Assembly: GCF_025949695.1 (NCBI RefSeq)
Contig: NZ_JAPDFL010000001.1
Coordinates: 1,863,501 to 1,927,500, forward strand
Length of the DNA: 64,000 nucleotides
Reading direction: 5' to 3'
Source of the DNA: Pararhodobacter zhoushanensis
GTDB lineage: Bacteria > Pseudomonadota > Alphaproteobacteria > Rhodobacterales > Rhodobacteraceae
Part shown: positions 9,556-18,823 of the stretch, piece after piece
How positions within the stretch are numbered: position 1 is the stretch's first letter
Layout of the letters: every line of letters begins with the position of its first letter
The notes under the pieces: model-generated
What the model was told of the DNA's origin: nothing
Database searches by the model: none
What the model saw: the letters and a program-made list of their open reading frames with translations, nothing else
Made by a program: the position numbers and the translations under genes

Positions 9556-11379
9556 ATGGATAGCCAGATCGAAACGATCCTCGCCTTCCTCGAGTCCGTG
9601 CACCCCTATGACAGCCTGCCGCGAGACGAGCTGACGCGTGTCGCCCGCTCTTTTGGCCGCAGGGAATATCTTGCCGGGGATCAGATCTACGCCGTGGGCG
9701 AGCCGATCCTGGGTCTGTATCTGATCAAGCGCGGCTCGGTCGAAGTCAGCGACCGCAACGGCGCTTTGGTGTCGATCCTTGGCCCGCGCAATTCCTTTGG
9801 CGAGCGGGGCTTGCTGCGCGACGGGCTGGCGATGACCACGGCCAGCGCCGTTGTGCCCTCGGTCGTGCTGGTTCTGCCCGCCGCCGAGCTGCGCCACCTG
9901 ATCGCCACCTCCCCGTCGTTCGAGCGGTTCTTCAACCGCTCGCGGCCCATCGAGACGCGGGGCACGGATCTGACCACGCTCAAGGTCGCCGATCTGATGG
10001 CCCGCACCCCGGTGACGCTCCCGCCCGAGGCTACCGTCACCCAAGCCGCCCAGCTGATGCGCGCGCGCCATATCAGCAGCATCGCCGTCACCCGCGAACA
10101 GGCGCTTCTGGGGCTGGTCACCACCCGCGACCTGACCGAACGTGTGCTGGCCGAGGGGCTGCCCGGCGACACGCCGCTGGGCACGATCATGACCCGCGAT
10201 CCGTTGACCCTGACGCCCGATGCGCTGGGGTCGGACATTCTGCACATGATGCTGGAACGCCGCGTGGGACATCTGCCGGTGGTACAGGACGGCACGCTCA
10301 AGGGGATGGTCACGCAGACCGACCTGACCCGCTTTCAGGCCGTCAGCTCGGCCCAGCTGGTGCGTGATGCGGCCAGTTGCGAGACGCCTGAGGAAATGGC
10401 CGAGGTCACCGCCCGCATCCCGCGCCTGTTGATGCATCTGATTGCGGCCAACAACGCGCATGAGGTGGTCACGCGGCTGATCACCGACATCGCCGACACC
10501 GTCACCCGCCGCCTGCTGAAACTGGCCGAAGCCAAGCTTGGCCCGCCGCCCGTACCCTATCTGTGGCTTGCCTGTGGCTCTCAGGGGCGGCAAGAGCAGA
10601 CCGGCGTGTCGGATCAGGACAATTGCCTGATCCTTGACGATGCCGCGACGGCGGAAGACCGGCTTTATTTCAAGGCCTTGGCGCGCTTTGTCTCGGACGG
10701 GCTGGACAAGGCGGGTTACGTCTATTGCCCCGGCGACATGATGGCCACGGCAGACCGCTGGTGCCAGCCCAAGCGCGTGTGGCGGCAGTATTTCCAAGGC
10801 TGGATCGACACCCCCAGCCCCGAAGCGCAGATGCTGGCCTCGGTCATGTTCGACCTGCGGCCCATCGGCGGCACAGTGTCGCTGTTCCGCGATCTGCAGG
10901 ACGAGACCCTGGCCAAGGCCGCCAAGAACTCGATCTTCGTCGCCCATATGATTTCCAACGCGCTCAAGCACCAGCCGCCCTTGGGCCTGCTGCGCGGCTT
11001 TGCCACGATCCGCTCGGGCGAGCACAAGAACCACATCGACATGAAGCACAACGGCGTCGTGCCGGTCACCGACATCGCGCGGATCTACGCGCTGTCGGGG
11101 CAACTGACCGAGGTCAACACCCGCGCCCGGATCGAGGCGGCCGAGGCGGTCGGCATCGTCTCGGTTTCCGGCGCGCGCGACCTGATCGAGGCCTATGACC
11201 TGATTGCCCGCCTGCGGCTGGAAAATCAGGCCGCTTTGGTCAAGGCCGGGCGCAAGCCGGACAATTTTCTGGCGCCTTCGGATCTGTCGGATTTTGAACG
11301 CAGCCACCTGCGCGACGCCTTCGTCGTCGTGCGCACAATGCAATCGGCGCTGGGACAACGCAGCGGCGCACTGGGATAA
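9556..11379 (+). CDS. cNMP-binding/CBS/DUF294 nucleotidyltransferase-like protein
   Basis: A 607-aa cytoplasmic signalling protein. Residues about 15-130 form a cyclic-nucleotide-binding domain (FGERGLLRDG), about 148-275 two CBS domains (VADLMARTPVTLPP, LGTIMTRDPLTLTP), about 300-440 a DUF294 GlnD-like nucleotidyltransferase, and the rest a DUF294 C-terminal domain. The catalytic signature GSQGRQEQ begins at Gly341 and the metal pair is Asp353/Asp355 in SDQDN, so the transferase looks intact. Such proteins are regularly encoded next to acetate-type symporters. The target is unknown; uridylylation or adenylylation of a partner is possible. Confidence 0.88.
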   Translation: MDSQIETILAFLESVHPYDSLPRDELTRVARSFGRREYLAGDQIYAVGEPILGLYLIKRGSVEVSDRNGALVSILGPRNSFGERGLLRDGLAMTTASAVVPSVVLVLPAAELRHLIATSPSFERFFNRSRPIETRGTDLTTLKVADLMARTPVTLPPEATVTQAAQLMRARHISSIAVTREQALLGLVTTRDLTERVLAEGLPGDTPLGTIMTRDPLTLTPDALGSDILHMMLERRVGHLPVVQDGTLKGMVTQTDLTRFQAVSSAQLVRDAASCETPEEMAEVTARIPRLLMHLIAANNAHEVVTRLITDIADTVTRRLLKLAEAKLGPPPVPYLWLACGSQGRQEQTGVSDQDNCLILDDAATAEDRLYFKALARFVSDGLDKAGYVYCPGDMMATADRWCQPKRVWRQYFQGWIDTPSPEAQMLASVMFDLRPIGGTVSLFRDLQDETLAKAAKNSIFVAHMISNALKHQPPLGLLRGFATIRSGEHKNHIDMKHNGVVPVTDIARIYALSGQLTEVNTRARIEAAEAVGIVSVSGARDLIEAYDLIARLRLENQAALVKAGRKPDNFLAPSDLSDFERSHLRDAFVVVRTMQSALGQRSGALG

Positions 11380-11394
11380 ACAGGGAGAGGCTGA

Positions 11395-11949
11395 ATGCTG
11401 ATCGACTTCGTCGGATCACTGGCTACGGGGTTCGGCCTGATGGGGATCGTGCTGCTGGTCAACCGGCTGATCCTGCGCAACCGCATCGACCGCTGGATCT
11501 ATCCGGCGACGGTGGCCTTCGGGATGGTCGCGTTCACCATCTGGGCCGAATACACATGGCCCTCGCGCACGATCACCGCGCAGCCGCAGCTGGCGCTGGC
11601 CAGCGAGAATGGCGAGGCGGTGTTCTACCGGCCCTGGACCTTTATCTGGCCGCAGGTGACGCGGATGACGGCGATCAATCTGGCCGAGACCCGCACGCAT
11701 CCCGACCAGCCCGGCATGGTGATGACGCAGGTGGTGTTCATCGGCCGCTGGGAGCCGACGCGCGGTGTGGTGGTGATCTATGATTGCGTCAACAACGCCC
11801 GCGCCGATGTGGTCGAGGGTGTCGCGATGAATGCCGACGGAACGCTTGAGGGGGCCGAGTGGTTTCCGCTGGACGCTGACAACCCGGTGCTGCGCACGGC
11901 CTGCGCGGCGGTCGAGGAGGGGAATGATGGGCGCGCAAGCGGCGCGTAA
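11395..11949 (+). CDS. Hypothetical membrane protein in the acetate block
   Basis: A 184-aa protein with two N-terminal membrane helices (about residues 7-26 and 38-54). The remaining 130 residues are probably extracytoplasmic and start after WAEYTWPSRTITAQP. No family recognised with confidence. GEAVFYRPWTFIWPQVTRM and VVVIYDCVNNARADV are its most distinctive segments. It lies 15 bases after the DUF294 gene and overlaps the response regulator by 23 bases, so it is translationally linked to a sensory module. Confidence 0.75.
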   Translation: MLIDFVGSLATGFGLMGIVLLVNRLILRNRIDRWIYPATVAFGMVAFTIWAEYTWPSRTITAQPQLALASENGEAVFYRPWTFIWPQVTRMTAINLAETRTHPDQPGMVMTQVVFIGRWEPTRGVVVIYDCVNNARADVVEGVAMNADGTLEGAEWFPLDADNPVLRTACAAVEEGNDGRASGA

Positions 11950-12355
11950 GCGCATTCTGGTCGTCGAAGACGAGGACAACATCGCCATCGCGCTGGACTA
12001 TCTGATGACTCGCGAAGGCTATGACCAGACCCGCATCGCCACCGGCGCGGGCGCGGTCGAGCTGATCCGTGAAACGCAGCCCGATCTGGTGCTGCTGGAC
12101 GTGATGCTGCCTGAGGTGTCGGGCTATGAGATCTGCCAGAACGTGCGCATGGACCCCGGCCTGAACGGGGTGAAGATCCTGATGATGACCGCCCGCGGCT
12201 CGGCGATGGAGCGGCGCAAGGGGTTGGCGATGGGGGCCGACGGGTTCATCTCGAAACCGTTCGAGTTGAAGGTGCTGAGGGCCGAGGTCCGGCGCATACT
12301 GGCCGGGGAGCCGGCGCTGGATACTCTGCCACCGGGTGCCGCACGGCATGCTTGA
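11927..12355 (+). CDS. Single-domain response regulator
   Basis: A 142-aa CheY-like receiver with the acidic pair VVEDED, the phosphoacceptor Asp58 in LVLLDVMLP, the switch Thr in LMMTARG and the conserved Lys in ISKPF. There is no output domain. Two adjacent ATGs exist (11924 and 11927); the second is better spaced from GAGGAGGGG. The start overlaps the preceding gene and the end overlaps the next by 8 bases. It probably passes signals by protein contact. Its partner kinase is unclear because the adjoining PAS protein lacks a recognisable kinase core. Confidence 0.9.
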   Translation: MGAQAARKRILVVEDEDNIAIALDYLMTREGYDQTRIATGAGAVELIRETQPDLVLLDVMLPEVSGYEICQNVRMDPGLNGVKILMMTARGSAMERRKGLAMGADGFISKPFELKVLRAEVRRILAGEPALDTLPPGAARHA

Positions 12356-14429
12356 CCGACTCAGCCTGCGCCTGCGGATCCTGTTGTTCTTTGGGCTGCT
12401 GGCTCTGGGCGCGGTGGCGGCCGTTGCGGCGGGGCTGTGGGTGGCGCTGCGGAATTCGGGGAACGCGGCGCCCGAGGTGGTACAGGGCGCTTTGGTCGCC
12501 GGGTTTGCGATCCTGGGACTGGTGGTCTGGGTTTGGTTCCTGTTCGACACCAACGTGGCGCGGGCGATTGATCAGCTTGCCTCGGCGATCCGCGCGCGGG
12601 CACATGCGGGCATCGAGCACGGGCTGGAAACCGAGTCCCGCGCTGCGCGCTATCTGGGCGATCTGGCCCCGGCGGCAGAGGCCGTCAGCCGCGCGTTGAT
12701 CGAAACCCGCAGCGCGCTGGCTGAATCCGTCGCGCGAGAAACAACACGGTTGGCGGCGGAAAAAGCCCGGCTGGAGACACTGCTGGCCGATGTCCCCGTC
12801 GCGGTGCTCCTGTGCTCCGCCGAGCATCAACTGGCGTTCTACAACGGGCAGGCGGTGGATATTCTGGGCGGTGGGACGGCACCCGGGCTGGACCGTAACC
12901 TGCTGGATTACCTGCGCGAAGGGCCGATCCGTCACGCCTATGACCGGCTGGCCGGGGCGGGCGATCCTGACATGGCCTCAGACCTGCTCTGCGCCACGGC
13001 GAACGGCACGCGGCTGCTGGCCGGGCGGATGCGCGTGCTCAGGCGGCGCGAGGAGGGCGTAGCACCCGGCTATGTGCTGACCCTGCGCGACGTCACCGCC
13101 GACATCGCCGCCCACACCAGCCGCGACGCGTTGCTGGCCGATGTGTTCGACCGCGTGCGCCGTCCGGCGGCGAATTTGCAGACGGTGATTGGTGTGATGG
13201 CCGAGCTGGAAGGCGACGGCGACGCGCCCGATCTGCGCACCGCGCTGCTGTCCGAGGTCGCGGCCCTGACCGAAGCCGTGACCGAGCTGGGCGCTCGCTA
13301 TGACGCGATCCAGACCGACTGGCGGCCCTTGGGCAACACGCGCTCGGGCGATCTGCTCGACGGGCTCAAGGGGCGGTTTCAGGCAGACGGGTTCGCCTTG
13401 GAGACGCAGAGCCTTGATTTGATTGTGCAGCTCGACGGGTTCGAGATCGTGGCGTTCTGGGCTTGGCTGGCGGGGCGCATCGCCGGTGAGGGGCTGGCGC
13501 GCGCGTTCCGCATCGAGATCGCGGAAGAGGATGGTCCCGGCGCGGTGATGCGCCTGTGCTGGCAGGGCGCGCCGCTGTCCGTGGGCCGGCTGGACGGCTG
13601 GCTGGCGGGAACGCTGGGCCGCGACACAGGCGAGCTGACGGCGCGCGCAGTGTTGCTGGCGCATGGGACCGAGGCGTGGCCGGAAAGCGGCGACGGCTGC
13701 AACGCGGTGGTCATGCCGATCCGCGCCGCCCGCCGCGCCGGTCGCCGCCCGCCGCCGATCAGCCGCGCTGTGGTTTATGATTTCGACCTGCTGTCGAAGG
13801 CCCGTACCGCCGCTGTCGCGGAGACGCGGCTGGAAGACCTGACGGTGGTGGTGTTCGACACCGAAACCACCGGCCTCAACCCCGCAAGCGATGGCATCGT
13901 GCAGATTGCGGCGGTGCGGCTGGTCAACGGGCGGCGGGTTGAGAGTGAGGTGTTCGATACGCTGGTCGACCCGGGCCGCCCGATCCCGCCGTCTTCGACC
14001 GATGTGCACGGGATCACCGACAGCATGGTCGTCGGCGCGCCGGACGTGGTCGAGGCCGGGCGGCAGTTCCATAAGTTCGCGCAGGGCGCCGTGCTGCTAG
14101 CCCATAACGCGCCGTTCGATATGGCGTTTCTGCGCCGGCAAGAGGCGGCGATCGGGCAGGTGTTCGACCATCCGATTCTGGATACGGTGCTGCTGTCGGC
14201 GGTGGTGTACGGCCAGCTGGAACAGCATTCGCTCGATGCGCTGACGGCCCGGCTGGGCATCACCATCCCCGATGAGGCGCGTCACACCGCCATCGGCGAC
14301 ACGGTGGCGACGGCCGAGGCGTTCCTGAAGCTGGTGCCGATGCTGCGCGCCCGCGGGTTCGACACGTTCGGGCAGGTCGTTGCCGAGGTGCGCAAACACG
14401 GGCGGTTGCTCAAGGATCTCAACGCCTGA
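12348..14429 (+). CDS. Membrane PAS protein fused to DEDDh 3'-5' exonuclease domain
   Basis: A 693-aa protein. Two membrane helices (about residues 8-37 and 45-68) are followed by a linker, a PAS-like domain (about 140-255), a weakly conserved alpha-helical region reminiscent of a degenerate histidine kinase (about 260-480, no clear H-box or ATP motifs), and a DnaQ-type exonuclease from about 495. The DEDDh set is complete: Asp504 and Glu506 in DTETTG, Asp591 in HNAPFD, His646 and Asp651 in HTAIGD. The ATG at 12348 is chosen; a GTG lies four codons upstream. Enzymatic activity at the membrane, on DNA or RNA, would be unusual. Confidence 0.88.
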   Translation: MLDRLSLRLRILLFFGLLALGAVAAVAAGLWVALRNSGNAAPEVVQGALVAGFAILGLVVWVWFLFDTNVARAIDQLASAIRARAHAGIEHGLETESRAARYLGDLAPAAEAVSRALIETRSALAESVARETTRLAAEKARLETLLADVPVAVLLCSAEHQLAFYNGQAVDILGGGTAPGLDRNLLDYLREGPIRHAYDRLAGAGDPDMASDLLCATANGTRLLAGRMRVLRRREEGVAPGYVLTLRDVTADIAAHTSRDALLADVFDRVRRPAANLQTVIGVMAELEGDGDAPDLRTALLSEVAALTEAVTELGARYDAIQTDWRPLGNTRSGDLLDGLKGRFQADGFALETQSLDLIVQLDGFEIVAFWAWLAGRIAGEGLARAFRIEIAEEDGPGAVMRLCWQGAPLSVGRLDGWLAGTLGRDTGELTARAVLLAHGTEAWPESGDGCNAVVMPIRAARRAGRRPPPISRAVVYDFDLLSKARTAAVAETRLEDLTVVVFDTETTGLNPASDGIVQIAAVRLVNGRRVESEVFDTLVDPGRPIPPSSTDVHGITDSMVVGAPDVVEAGRQFHKFAQGAVLLAHNAPFDMAFLRRQEAAIGQVFDHPILDTVLLSAVVYGQLEQHSLDALTARLGITIPDEARHTAIGDTVATAEAFLKLVPMLRARGFDTFGQVVAEVRKHGRLLKDLNA

Positions 14430-14467
14430 GCTTGCGCGGCGCGGGGGCCGGGGACTAGGCTGGCGCG

Positions 14468-14887
14468 ATGGACACAGAACACACCAACCCCGACCGCGCC
14501 CGTTTCTCCCTGTTCAAGGATCTGCCGCGCGATCAGCCGATCCATATGCTCAACCTCGTCCGCCTGCGCGAACAGGCGGTTTACGACGACGGGCGGCAGG
14601 CCACGGGCGCCGAGGCCTATGCCGCTTATGCCCGTGAAAGCGGGCCGATCTTTCAGCGGCTGGGGGGCAGCATCCTGTGGAGCGGCAAGCCCGAGCTGAT
14701 GCTGATCGGCCCGCAGGGTGATGTTTGGGACAAGGCGTTCATCGCCGTCTATCCCACCGGACAGGCCTTCATCGATATGATCCGTGACGCTGACTACCAA
14801 AAGGCCGCGCAGCACCGCACGGCGGCGGTGCGTGACTCGCGGCTGCTCAGGCTGTCGCCCGGCAAAGCCGAAGCGGGCTTTGGCTGA
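14468..14887 (+). CDS. DUF1330 domain-containing protein
   Basis: A 139-aa protein of the DUF1330 (dimeric alpha/beta barrel-like) family, seen from HMLNLVRLREQAVYDDG, GAEAYAAYARESGPIFQRLGG and the C-terminal DADYQKAAQHRTAAVRDSRLLR pattern (here given only in part). No catalytic role is established for the family. It follows the exonuclease gene by 38 bases without a strong ribosome site and is convergent with phaZ. Confidence 0.75.
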   Translation: MDTEHTNPDRARFSLFKDLPRDQPIHMLNLVRLREQAVYDDGRQATGAEAYAAYARESGPIFQRLGGSILWSGKPELMLIGPQGDVWDKAFIAVYPTGQAFIDMIRDADYQKAAQHRTAAVRDSRLLRLSPGKAEAGFG

Positions 14888-14920
14888 AACGCAAACGGCC
14901 CCGCCGCAGGGGCAGGGCCG
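14887..14920 (-). terminator. Terminator of phaZ, shared convergent gap
   Basis: On the minus strand a 10-bp stem with one wobble (14896-14920) and a 5-base loop is followed by TTTGCGTTT. It lies in the 55-bp gap between the convergent DUF1330 gene and phaZ and could also act weakly on the plus strand. Confidence 0.65.
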
Positions 14921-14942
14921 CATTAATCCCGTAACACCGGGA

Positions 14943-16232
14943 TCAGACGTTCGAGGCCGCCAGTTTAACTGCCGGTTCCGCTTTGGCGTTCTTGGCCTTA
15001 CGCTCGGCATGGGTGTCCATGAAGTTGAACACCAGCGGGCGGATGTTGTTGCGCCAGCTCGACCCGGCGAAGATGCCGTAATGCCCTGCGCCTTCTTCAA
15101 GATGCTGGGCTTTCAACGCGTCCGGCAGGCCGGTCAGCAGCGCCAGCGCGGCGAGGCATTGGCCGGGGGCCGAGATGTCATCCTTGGAGCCTTCGACGAC
15201 CTTGACCGCGACATTGGTGATCTTGCCGATATCGACCATCTTGCCGTTCACTTCAAAGGCGTTCTTGGCGATCTCACCGTTTTTGAAGATGCGTTCGACG
15301 GTCGACAGGTAAAACTCGGCCGTCATGTCCATGACGGCGAGGTATTCGTCGTAGAAGCGGTTGTGCTGATCGCTCTCGCTGTCCTCACCCCGCGCGGCGG
15401 CGGTGATCTTGTCGGTGAATGCCTGCGTGTGGCGGTCAAGGTTCATCGACAGGAACCCGGCCAGCTGCAACAGACCCGGATAGACCAGACGGCCCACGCC
15501 CGCATATTTGAAGCCGACGCGCTGGATCGCCATGTCTTCCAGCTGGCCCATGGTCACGCGACGCCCGAAATCCGTCACGTCGGTGGCTGCGGCGTCGGGG
15601 TCGATCGGACCGCCGATCAGCGTCAGCGTCAGCGGCTGGGCATCAGGGCTTTCTTCGGCCAGCATCGCCGTTGCGGCCAGCGCAAGAGGCGCGGGTTGGC
15701 ACACGGCGATGACATGGGTGTCAGGGCCGAGGTGCTTCATGAAATCGACAAGATACTGGGTGTAGTCCTCGACATCGAACTTGCCGGCGGACACCGGAAT
15801 GTCGCGGGCGTTGTGCCAGTCGGTGACCCACAGCTCGGCGTCGGGCAACAGGCTGGTCACGGTCGAGCGCACCAGTGTCGCGTAATGGCCCGACATCGGC
15901 GCGCACAGCAGGATGCGGCGGGCTTTTTCGGGACGGTTGGGGATATGAAAACGAACCAGATCACCGAAGGGGCGCGCGATCTCGACCTTGGGTTCGACCA
16001 TGTGGTCGCGACCATCTTCACCGACGACCGAACCGATGCCCCAGGCGGGTTTGGTCACCATCCGGGCGAAGCTGCGTTCGGTGACTTTGCCCCAGGCCGC
16101 AATCATTTCGACCATCGGATTTGGCACCATGCCAAACACCGGATATGACGCCATCGCACGCGCAGAGGCACCAAGCCATTCGTTGGTGTTCCGCATCGTC
16201 TCCATCAGGTCGTATGTCGCCATCTGCTTCAT
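14943..16232 (-). CDS. phaZ: Intracellular polyhydroxyalkanoate depolymerase
   Basis: A 429-aa enzyme that mobilises stored PHB granules. It has a patatin-free alpha/beta hydrolase layout typical of the PhaZ1 type, with the nucleophile Cys178 in AVCQPAPLAL instead of a serine lipase box. The start at 16232 is supported by GGAG 6 bases upstream; an upstream in-frame ATG (16265) lacks a site. It is divergent from phaC, so both share the 126-bp intergenic region with the PhaR-type operator. Confidence 0.93.
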   Translation of the reverse strand: MKQMATYDLMETMRNTNEWLGASARAMASYPVFGMVPNPMVEMIAAWGKVTERSFARMVTKPAWGIGSVVGEDGRDHMVEPKVEIARPFGDLVRFHIPNRPEKARRILLCAPMSGHYATLVRSTVTSLLPDAELWVTDWHNARDIPVSAGKFDVEDYTQYLVDFMKHLGPDTHVIAVCQPAPLALAATAMLAEESPDAQPLTLTLIGGPIDPDAAATDVTDFGRRVTMGQLEDMAIQRVGFKYAGVGRLVYPGLLQLAGFLSMNLDRHTQAFTDKITAAARGEDSESDQHNRFYDEYLAVMDMTAEFYLSTVERIFKNGEIAKNAFEVNGKMVDIGKITNVAVKVVEGSKDDISAPGQCLAALALLTGLPDALKAQHLEEGAGHYGIFAGSSWRNNIRPLVFNFMDTHAERKAKNAKAEPAVKLAASNV

Positions 16233-16325
16233 CGGAATCTCCGCGATTTCGCCGGATGTCTGCACAGATTCCGGGGTTTCAACACTGTTGGCGCCGGGCT
16301 ATGCTGTCAGACAAGCTGAACTATG

Positions 16326-16336
16326 CTGCACTGCAG
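16326..16336. promoter_or_regulatory. PhaR-type operator upstream of phaC
   Basis: CTGC-ACT-GCAG fits the CTGC-N3-GCAG operator known for PhaR of Rhodobacter and Paracoccus. It ends 22 bases before the phaC ATG, where bound repressor would block transcription of phaC. It lies in the shared phaZ-phaC gap. Confidence 0.75.
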
Positions 16337-16358
16337 TAGTTTAGGGGGGAGACATACA

Positions 16359-18146
16359 ATGGCAACTTCTGAATACGAAAATTCAGAGGGACTTGAGGCC
16401 CTGAACGCCAATCTGGCGCGCATCGAGACGCTGACGCAACGTCTGATTGCGGGGTTTGCCCAGCAGAGCCCGCAGCGCCCCGACCTGCAAGCGCCAGACC
16501 CCTCGCTCTATATGAAAGCGGCCTCGGCCTACTGGACCGAGATGGTGCAGAACCCGTCCAAAATACTGGAGCAGCAGGTCGGCTATTGGGGCAAGACGCT
16601 CAAGCATTTCGTTGAAGCCCAAGAGGCCCTGCGCGCCGGTCAGCTTTCCGCGCCTGAGGATCACACCCCCGACGATAAGCGCTTCACCAACCCGCTGTGG
16701 AAGACGCATCCCTATTTCAACTACATCAAGCAGCAGTACATGCTGTCCTCGGCGGCGATCCAGTCGGCGATTGACGAGCTGGACACCATCGAGCCGCGCG
16801 AAAAGCGCCGGTTGGAGTATTTCGGCAAGCAGATCATCGACATGATGGCGCCGACCAACTTTCTGGGCACCAACCCCGATGCGCTGATGAAAGCGGTCGA
16901 GACTGAAGGTGAGTCTCTGGTCAAGGGTCTGGAAAATCTGGTGCGCGACATCGAGGCCAACAAGGGCGATCTGCTGGTCACGCTGGCCGACCGCGACGCG
17001 TTCAAGGTCGGCGGCAATATCGGCACGACCGAGGGTTCGGTGGTCTACCGCAACCGCATGTTCGAGCTGATCCAGTACAAGCCCACGACCGAAAAAGTCC
17101 ACGAAACGCCGCTGCTTATCTTCCCGCCGTGGATCAACAAATTCTACATCATGGACCTCAAGCCGCAGAACAGCCTGATCAAGTGGATCGTCGATCAGGG
17201 CTATACGCTGTTCGTGGTCAGCTGGGTGAACCCCGATGCCAGCTTTGGCGATGTCGGTCTGGATACCTATGTCGAGCAGGGCTATCTGGAAGCGATCGCC
17301 AAGGTGAAAGAGCTGTGCAGCGTCAAGGCGATCAACGTGATCGGCTATTGCATCGCGGGCACCACGCTGAGCCTGACGCTGGCTTTGATGGACAAGCGCA
17401 AGGACAAGTCGATCAAGTCGGCGACCTTCTTTACCACGCTTACCGATTTTTCGGATCAGGGAGAGGTGGGCGTCTTCCTTGAGGATGATTTCGTCGACGG
17501 GATCGAGGCCGAGGCGAAGCTCTCGGGCTATCTGCGCTCGTATTACATGACCAAGACGTTCAGCTATCTGCGCTCGAACGACCTGATCTATGCGCCTGCG
17601 ATCCGCAGCTACATGATGGGCGAGGCCCCGCCCGCCTTCGATCTGCTGTTCTGGAACGGCGACGGCACCAATCTGCCCGGTCGCATGACGGTCGAATACC
17701 TGCGCGCGCTGTGCCAGCGCAATGAGCTGTGCGACGGCGGGTTCGAATTGTTGGGCGAAAAGCTGCATATCTCGGGCGTGAAAGTGCCGCTTTGTGCCAT
17801 CGCCTGCGAGACGGACCATATCGCCGCCTGGCGTTCCAGCTTCCGGGGCGTGGGGCAGATGGGGTCGACGAACAAGACCTTCATCCTGTCCGAGTCTGGC
17901 CATATCGCCGGGATCATCAACCCGCCGAACAAGAAGAAATACGGCCATTACACCTCGGACGCGCCGGTCGATGGCGATGCCGAGGCATGGCGGGCGCAGT
18001 CCGAATATTATCAGGGCTCGTGGTGGCCGCGCTGGGAAGAGTGGCTGCGCAGCCGGTCGGGCAAGCTGATTTCTGCTCGCTCTCTGGGTGATTCGGCGAT
18101 GGAGCCTGCACCCGGAACCTATGTGCTGTCGAATATCGACGCCTGA
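16359..18146 (+). CDS. phaC: Class I poly(3-hydroxyalkanoate) synthase
   Basis: A 595-aa soluble or granule-bound enzyme polymerising 3-hydroxybutyryl-CoA. Residues about 60-240 form the N-terminal PhaC domain, followed by the alpha/beta hydrolase core. The catalytic triad is visible: Cys331 in GYCIAG, Asp486 in ACETDH and His515 in ESGHIAG. The start MATSEYEN is chosen because AGGGGGGAG lies 7 bases upstream; an earlier in-frame ATG (16323) falls inside the operator. It is followed by phaP after 124 bases. Confidence 0.97.
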   Translation: MATSEYENSEGLEALNANLARIETLTQRLIAGFAQQSPQRPDLQAPDPSLYMKAASAYWTEMVQNPSKILEQQVGYWGKTLKHFVEAQEALRAGQLSAPEDHTPDDKRFTNPLWKTHPYFNYIKQQYMLSSAAIQSAIDELDTIEPREKRRLEYFGKQIIDMMAPTNFLGTNPDALMKAVETEGESLVKGLENLVRDIEANKGDLLVTLADRDAFKVGGNIGTTEGSVVYRNRMFELIQYKPTTEKVHETPLLIFPPWINKFYIMDLKPQNSLIKWIVDQGYTLFVVSWVNPDASFGDVGLDTYVEQGYLEAIAKVKELCSVKAINVIGYCIAGTTLSLTLALMDKRKDKSIKSATFFTTLTDFSDQGEVGVFLEDDFVDGIEAEAKLSGYLRSYYMTKTFSYLRSNDLIYAPAIRSYMMGEAPPAFDLLFWNGDGTNLPGRMTVEYLRALCQRNELCDGGFELLGEKLHISGVKVPLCAIACETDHIAAWRSSFRGVGQMGSTNKTFILSESGHIAGIINPPNKKKYGHYTSDAPVDGDAEAWRAQSEYYQGSWWPRWEEWLRSRSGKLISARSLGDSAMEPAPGTYVLSNIDA

Positions 18147-18163
18147 TCAATCGCTTAGAGGAA

Positions 18164-18206
18164 ATGCTGCGGCGCAGCATAAATATCTTGATTTTCTGCG
18201 CTGCAG
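18164..18206. promoter_or_regulatory. Two PhaR-type operators upstream of phaP
   Basis: The first site, ATGCTGCGGCGCAGCAT (18164-18180), is a perfect 17-bp palindrome containing CTGC-GGC-GCAG. The second is CTGC-GCT-GCAG at 18196-18206. Their centres are 29 bp apart, close to three helical turns, so two dimers would sit on the same face of the DNA. Confidence 0.8.
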
Positions 18207-18216
18207 CATCCATAGT
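18188..18216 (+). promoter_or_regulatory. Predicted sigma-70 promoter of phaP
   Basis: TTGATT (18188-18193) and CATAGT (18211-18216) are separated by 17 bases. The second PhaR-type operator occupies the spacer, so repressor and polymerase would compete directly. Box matches are imperfect. Confidence 0.5.
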
Positions 18217-18270
18217 CTCCTCATACGCAAAACCCCGGGATGGTTCGGGACGCGAAACAGGAGACGTGCG

Positions 18271-18750
18271 ATGACCAAGAACGATTTCACCAAATCCATG
18301 CAAGACATGATGGGCGCTTTCCCGGTCGACACCAAAGCGATGCAGGACGCGTTCAAAACCCAGGCCGCTCTGGGCGAGAAGATGAGCAAAGTTGTGCTGG
18401 AAGCCGCCGAGAAGTCGGCTGAAGTCTCGACCAAATGGACCAAGTCGACCCTCGCCAAAATCGGCGAAGTCTCGACCGTCAAGGCCGAGCCCGCCGACTA
18501 CGCCAAAGCCTACACCGATTTCGCCTCGGCCTCGGCTGAAATGGCCTCCGAGCACATGTCGGCTTTCGCCGAGATCGCCAAGCGCGTTCAGATGGACACC
18601 GTCGAGCTGATGCTCGCCGCTGGCAAAGACATGTCGGCTGAAGCCACTGCTGCTGTGCAGAAAGCGACCACCGACATGACCGCCGCTGCGAAAAAAGCGA
18701 CCGACGAAGTCACCGCTGCCGCCAAAAAAGCCGGCGCTGCTGCGAAGTAA
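18271..18750 (+). CDS. phaP: Phasin
   Basis: A 159-aa amphipathic helical protein that coats PHB granules. It shows the phasin-2 pattern (FKTQAALGEKMSKVVLEAAEKS, DYAKAYTDFASASAEMASEH in family context) and a C-terminal Lys/Ala-rich tail with repeated TAAAKKA units. The ATG follows CAGGAGA. It is probably transcribed alone from the promoter with two operators, and a strong terminator follows the gene. Confidence 0.95.
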   Translation: MTKNDFTKSMQDMMGAFPVDTKAMQDAFKTQAALGEKMSKVVLEAAEKSAEVSTKWTKSTLAKIGEVSTVKAEPADYAKAYTDFASASAEMASEHMSAFAEIAKRVQMDTVELMLAAGKDMSAEATAAVQKATTDMTAAAKKATDEVTAAAKKAGAAAK

Positions 18751-18823
18751 GCGGGAAGGGCGGACCCCTGGGTCTGCCAGACCAATGCTTGACCGACCGG
18801 GTTCCTCCCCTCGGATGGTCAAC

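Noticed and set aside
7230..9557. 775-codon open frame opposite the symporter
   Set aside because: Antisense shadow of a high-GC gene; the translation is extremely Arg/Asp/His/Gln-rich with no fold signature.
9370..11358. 662-codon open frame opposite the DUF294 gene
   Set aside because: Shadow of the DUF294 protein, with no ribosome site and no recognisable domain.
14784..16148. 454-codon plus-strand frame across phaZ
   Set aside because: phaZ on the minus strand has its catalytic Cys, start site and terminator; this frame has none.
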